Positions 61,283-64,000 of a stretch of 64,000 nucleotides of DNA are shown here, in pieces. This stretch comes from CAG-217 sp963638105 (lineage in GTDB: Bacteria; Bacillota; Clostridia; Oscillospirales; Acutalibacteraceae): NCBI GenBank assembly GCA_963638105.1, contig CAVHPP010000006.1, positions 36,499 to 100,498 on the forward strand, read 5' to 3'. Positions within the stretch are counted from its first letter, which is position 1. Each line of letters starts with the position of its first letter. The position numbers and the translations under genes are program-made. The notes below the pieces were generated by a model. The model was not told the DNA's origin and searched no databases. It was given only the letters and a program-made list of their open reading frames with translations.

Positions 61283-61360
61283 TTAAAAATGAAAAGACCA
61301 AGCCCTTTTCCGGGCGCAAGTGTGTATGCAACTTGATGATAATATAGACGAAATTGAAAA

Positions 61361-61397
61361 AACACCGCCGACGGGGGACCGTCAGCGGTGTTTTTTT
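61361..61397. terminator. Bidirectional terminator between the padR operon and the cysteine-rich gene
   Basis: Stem AACACCGC/GCGGTGTT plus GACGG/CCGTC with one mismatch, GGGA loop, T-run on plus and A-run on minus. Confidence 0.9.
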
Positions 61398-61402
61398 GGA
61401 TC

Positions 61403-62242
61403 TTAGCGATTGTTACGATGGTCGGCAGTATTGGTGCCGGTGTTGCCGCTGTCCGGGCAGCAGGGGCAGCAGTCCTCTTTGTCCCTGGGGAAGAACTCAT
61501 CCACCGGGAAGTCAATGCCCGCGAAGGTCTCGCAGGGGTTGGCGGTGTTGCAGTTGCACTCCCGCTCCGGAATGCAGTAGTCATAGGCGGGAATGGTCAT
61601 TTGCACATCCCGCTCCATCTGGATGATGGAAAAGAGACCCAGGGTCACCAGCACGGCCTTGGCCGGGCGTTCCGGCAGGGTGCTGTTGTCCAGTGTGGAA
61701 GTAATGGACTTGGGCATGGAGGTCAGGCAGGGCACGCGGCAGTCGCAGCTGCATACCACATCCATAGACAGCACCACCGGGTCCACCGCCTGCACCTTGG
61801 CAGAGGGGTTGGTGTACTGGGGAGCCTCCGGGCAGTCCAGCGCCTCCGCAGACACATTGCTGACAAAGACCTTTACATTGCCGCTGCTGCCGTAGAGAAT
61901 GCACTTTTTGTTAAAGCTGGTGTAGCCGGTGGCTACCATAGGCACCGTACAGGGGGCCGAATAGCAGTCAAAGGTCAGCTTAAAGTAGTAAGTAACATCC
62001 ACGCTGTAAAAGCCGTTGTCAAAGGGCACTTCGTCCACATCAATGCTTACAGCCTCAATGGTGCAGTCCCGGCACTTGACGGTGACCGCGTTGTCTACCA
62101 GCATTTGCGCCGGGGCGTAAAAGGTGACCCGCAGGTCCTCCAGGCAGTCCTTGCTTACGCAGCTGTCGTAAATGCGCTTGGTGTCAATGCACACCGCCTC
62201 GTTAATGCGTCTTTCGCCGGTATCAATGATCGAATCGGGCAT
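61403..62242 (-). CDS. Cysteine-rich protein of unknown function
   Basis: A 279-residue protein with about 24 cysteines, mostly as pairs or short motifs: VKCRDC, CSCDC, CNCNTANPC and CCPCCPDSGN. The N-terminal part has RRINEAVCIDTKRIYDSCVSKDCLEDLRVTF. There is a beta-rich middle and a predicted hydrophobic strand (KAVLVTLGLFSIIQM). No signal peptide. I do not recognise its family with certainty; architecture would suit a spore-coat or metal-binding/structural protein, but this is guesswork. AAGGAG lies seven bases before the ATG inside the arm of a long hairpin. Confidence 0.75.
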   Translation of the reverse strand: MPDSIIDTGERRINEAVCIDTKRIYDSCVSKDCLEDLRVTFYAPAQMLVDNAVTVKCRDCTIEAVSIDVDEVPFDNGFYSVDVTYYFKLTFDCYSAPCTVPMVATGYTSFNKKCILYGSSGNVKVFVSNVSAEALDCPEAPQYTNPSAKVQAVDPVVLSMDVVCSCDCRVPCLTSMPKSITSTLDNSTLPERPAKAVLVTLGLFSIIQMERDVQMTIPAYDYCIPERECNCNTANPCETFAGIDFPVDEFFPRDKEDCCPCCPDSGNTGTNTADHRNNR

Positions 62243-62247
62243 AACAA

Positions 62248-62321
62248 AACTCCTTCATAGGTTATTGCACACCGGGCGCCCGGCGCCCCGCAGTGCTTCA
62301 GTAACATACTATGAAGGAGTT
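62248..62321 (-). promoter_or_regulatory. Long hairpin enclosing the ribosome binding site of the cysteine-rich gene
   Basis: A perfect 13-bp arm pair (62248-62260 with 62309-62321) is extended by GTTATTG/CAGTAAC (62261-62267 and 62299-62305) and GCAC/GTGC inside. On the minus strand the distal arm contains AAGGAG (62250-62255), the Shine-Dalgarno of the gene at 61403-62242, and is followed by TTTTG. It could act as a malQ terminator, a translational block, or both. Confidence 0.7.
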
Positions 62322-62336
62322 GCTTTTTTGACCCTG

Positions 62337-63857
62337 TTATTTTTCAAAAACCGGGTAGGTGCGGCGGAACAGGCTGTTGATCCGGCGGAAGTAGGCACCG
62401 TCTATGTTGGCGATGGTGTCTTTCGTGGTGCGAAAGCGCCAGTTCTTCTCCGGCACGCCGGGGGTGTTCATACGCGCGTCGCTGCCAAAGCCGCACATAT
62501 CCTGCAAGGCGATGATCGCCACATTGGAGGCGCTGCGCCACACCGTTTCTATAATTTTGCGGCAGGCGGGGCTTTGGTAGCCGCCGTCGCCCCAGTTGTC
62601 GCCGGTAAAGCCGGCATAGTCTAGGGCAAAGCGGCGCTCTGTTTCACCGGCCTCCCACAGCCAGCCCAGCAGGGTGTTGTTGTCGTGGGTGCCCACATAA
62701 TTGATACTGTTTTTCTCTGCGTTATGGGGCATGTGGCTGCTGTCGCCGTTGGGGTCAAAGCCAAACTGCACCACTTTCATACCAGGGAAGCCGGTGTCAG
62801 AGAGCAGCTGCACCACATCCTCTCCAAACACCCCCAGGTCCTCGGCAATAATGGGGGCGCCCGGGTACACCTCAAACACCTTGTCAAACAGCTTCATCCC
62901 CGGTCCGGGCAGCCACTGGCCCACCTTGGCAGTCTCTGCCTGGGCGTCCACCGCCCAGTAGCTGGCAAAGGCGCGGAAGTGGTCAATGCGCACCGCGTCA
63001 TAGGTGGTCAGCGCGTGGCCCAGGCGAGAGAGCCACCAGCCGTAGCCGTCCTTTTCCATAGCCGCCCAGTCGTACAGGGGATTGCCCCACAGCTGGCCGT
63101 TCTCGCTAAAGTAATCCGGCGGCACACCGGCCACTTTCTCCGGTTTTAAGGTCTTTTCGTCAATGAGAAACAGGGGCAGACCGGACCACACATCGGCGCT
63201 GTCCATGGCTACATAAATGGGCATATCTCCCAAGACAGCCACGCCTTTTTCGTTGGCGTAGGCCTTGATCTCTCCCCATTGCAGGTAGAAAATGTACTGC
63301 ACAAATTTCCAAAACGCCGCCCGGCTTTCATAGGAATAAATGTCCTGAATACAGGTGTGGTAATGGGCGTGGCGGTCGCTCCACTGCCACCAGGGCTTGC
63401 CGCCCTCCGCCTCTTTTACTGCCATAAATACGCTGTAATCCGTCAGCCAGGGATTTTCTACCTCAAAAGTCTTGATCTTAGACGCCAGGGCGTCGTCTAT
63501 GCGCAAAAAAGCCTGCTCCAGCAGCGCCAACCGGCGTTCACCGGCAAAGGCAAAGTCTGCCGTGTACGGCGTGCCGTCATAGCGGTTTTGTGCCACTTCT
63601 GCCTCTGTTGCCAGGCCCATCTCCTGCAACCCCTGCGGGTCGATAAACAGGTAGTTGCCGGCAAAGGCGGAGGGGGAGCAGTAGGGGCTGCCGGCTCCGT
63701 CAACGGGATTAAAGGGCAGCACCTGCCAGTAGGTAAAGCCCATCTCTGCAATACGGTCGATAAAGTCTCGGGCGTGCCGGTCAAACACGCCGATCCCGTA
63801 AGGAGAGGGCAGGGAGCTGATGTGCAGAAGCACACCGGCGCCGCGCTGGTGCAGCAT
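62337..63857 (-). CDS. malQ: 4-alpha-glucanotransferase (amylomaltase)
   Basis: A 506-residue GH77 enzyme that moves alpha-1,4-glucan segments between maltodextrins. Conserved parts are SSLPSPYGIGVFD at the start, YWQVLPFNPV, the nucleophile Asp in VRIDHFRAFASYWAV, the acid Glu in PIIAEDLGVF and the GTHDNNT motif. The ATG at 63857 has GAGGTGAT upstream. No other starch or maltose genes are in this part of the window. It is the first of two minus-strand genes, separated from the cysteine-rich gene by a large hairpin. Confidence 0.95.
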   Translation of the reverse strand: MLHQRGAGVLLHISSLPSPYGIGVFDRHARDFIDRIAEMGFTYWQVLPFNPVDGAGSPYCSPSAFAGNYLFIDPQGLQEMGLATEAEVAQNRYDGTPYTADFAFAGERRLALLEQAFLRIDDALASKIKTFEVENPWLTDYSVFMAVKEAEGGKPWWQWSDRHAHYHTCIQDIYSYESRAAFWKFVQYIFYLQWGEIKAYANEKGVAVLGDMPIYVAMDSADVWSGLPLFLIDEKTLKPEKVAGVPPDYFSENGQLWGNPLYDWAAMEKDGYGWWLSRLGHALTTYDAVRIDHFRAFASYWAVDAQAETAKVGQWLPGPGMKLFDKVFEVYPGAPIIAEDLGVFGEDVVQLLSDTGFPGMKVVQFGFDPNGDSSHMPHNAEKNSINYVGTHDNNTLLGWLWEAGETERRFALDYAGFTGDNWGDGGYQSPACRKIIETVWRSASNVAIIALQDMCGFGSDARMNTPGVPEKNWRFRTTKDTIANIDGAYFRRINSLFRRTYPVFEK

Positions 63858-63914
63858 AAGATCACCTCGTAAAAATTGCTTTTTGCCGTGCCGCTTGCCG
63901 GCACGCAAGTATGG

Positions 63915-63943
63915 ATTTTACCACTTTTTGCCGCCAAAAGCAA
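63915..63943 (-). promoter_or_regulatory. malQ promoter
   Basis: Minus-strand TTGCTT (63938-63943) and TAAAAT (63915-63920), 17-bp spacer. The AT-rich bases from 63960 to the window end hold nothing I can assign. Confidence 0.55.
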
Positions 63944-64000
63944 TGGCAGGGTGCAAGGTGAACAAAAATTCACTTATTTTTAATAAATATTATATATTAT

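Overview
The window is ordinary chromosomal DNA of a moderately GC-rich, Gram-positive-type anaerobe. Strong AGGAGG ribosome binding sites, consensus TTGACA/TATAAT promoters, many intrinsic terminators, tightly coupled genes and the gene content (Ech-type hydrogenase, decarboxylase Na+ pump subunits, OmpR/HtrA envelope operon, large FIVAR-type secreted protein) suggest a gut Clostridia member, probably Oscillospirales/Ruminococcaceae. That placement is inference from content; no rRNA or other marker gene is present. I see no prophage, transposase, CRISPR array, tRNA or rRNA.

Layout. 1-1.6 kb: threonine ammonia-lyase with RidA. 1.7-5.4 kb (minus): response regulator, sensor kinase and HtrA protease operon. 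5.5-6.8 kb: DUF815 ATPase. 7-8.8 kb: a GntR/FadR regulator and ilvC, which share a candidate operator. 8.9-9.4 kb: a helix-turn-helix protein fused to a desulfoferrodoxin-like module. 9.5-13.5 kb: two alpha/beta hydrolases and an amidohydrolase. 13.7-24.9 kb (minus): a complete six-subunit energy-converting [NiFe] hydrogenase operon (echABCDEF) running into hypF-hypC-hypD-murI-hypE and an EFR1 flavodoxin-ferredoxin. 25.2-27.5 kb: a FN3/NodB deacetylase and an FRG-domain protein. 27.7-31.5 kb (minus): CapD-like dehydratase, IolB-like protein and iron alcohol dehydrogenase. 31.8-33.4 kb: serine hydrolase. 33.4-40.5 kb (minus): luxS, zinc phospholipase-like protein, RluA, ilvE, degV, argH and argG. 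41.2-46.1 kb: a 1594-residue secreted protein followed by a 47-residue microprotein. 46.3-51.6 kb: aromatic amino-acid operon tyrA-aroB-aroA-aroC-pheA. 51.6-54.7 kb: VTT membrane protein, galactokinase and lipid kinase. 54.8-56.8 kb: a 44-residue membrane peptide and Na+-pump gamma and beta subunits without the alpha subunit. 56.9-61.3 kb: PcrA helicase and a PadR/HAAS membrane module. 61.4-63.9 kb (minus): a cysteine-rich protein of unknown function and malQ.

How the parts fit. Amino-acid synthesis (Ile/Val, Arg, Phe/Tyr) is well represented and probably under local control: a FadR-type repressor motif at ilvC and ArgR-like palindromes upstream of argG. Energy metabolism is fermentative: reduced ferredoxin would drive the Ech hydrogenase, making H2 and an ion gradient. 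HypC, D, E and F for the Fe(CN)2CO ligands are encoded alongside, while HypA and HypB must lie elsewhere.

The most unusual items are: the XRE-desulfoferrodoxin fusion, which keeps the FeS4 cysteines but has lost two superoxide-reductase ligands; an EchF with four [4Fe-4S] motifs instead of two; the giant secreted protein with its downstream acidic-tailed microprotein; a long hairpin that hides the ribosome binding site of the cysteine-rich gene; and a composite intergenic repeat found twice. All functional statements rest on motif reading without database searches.
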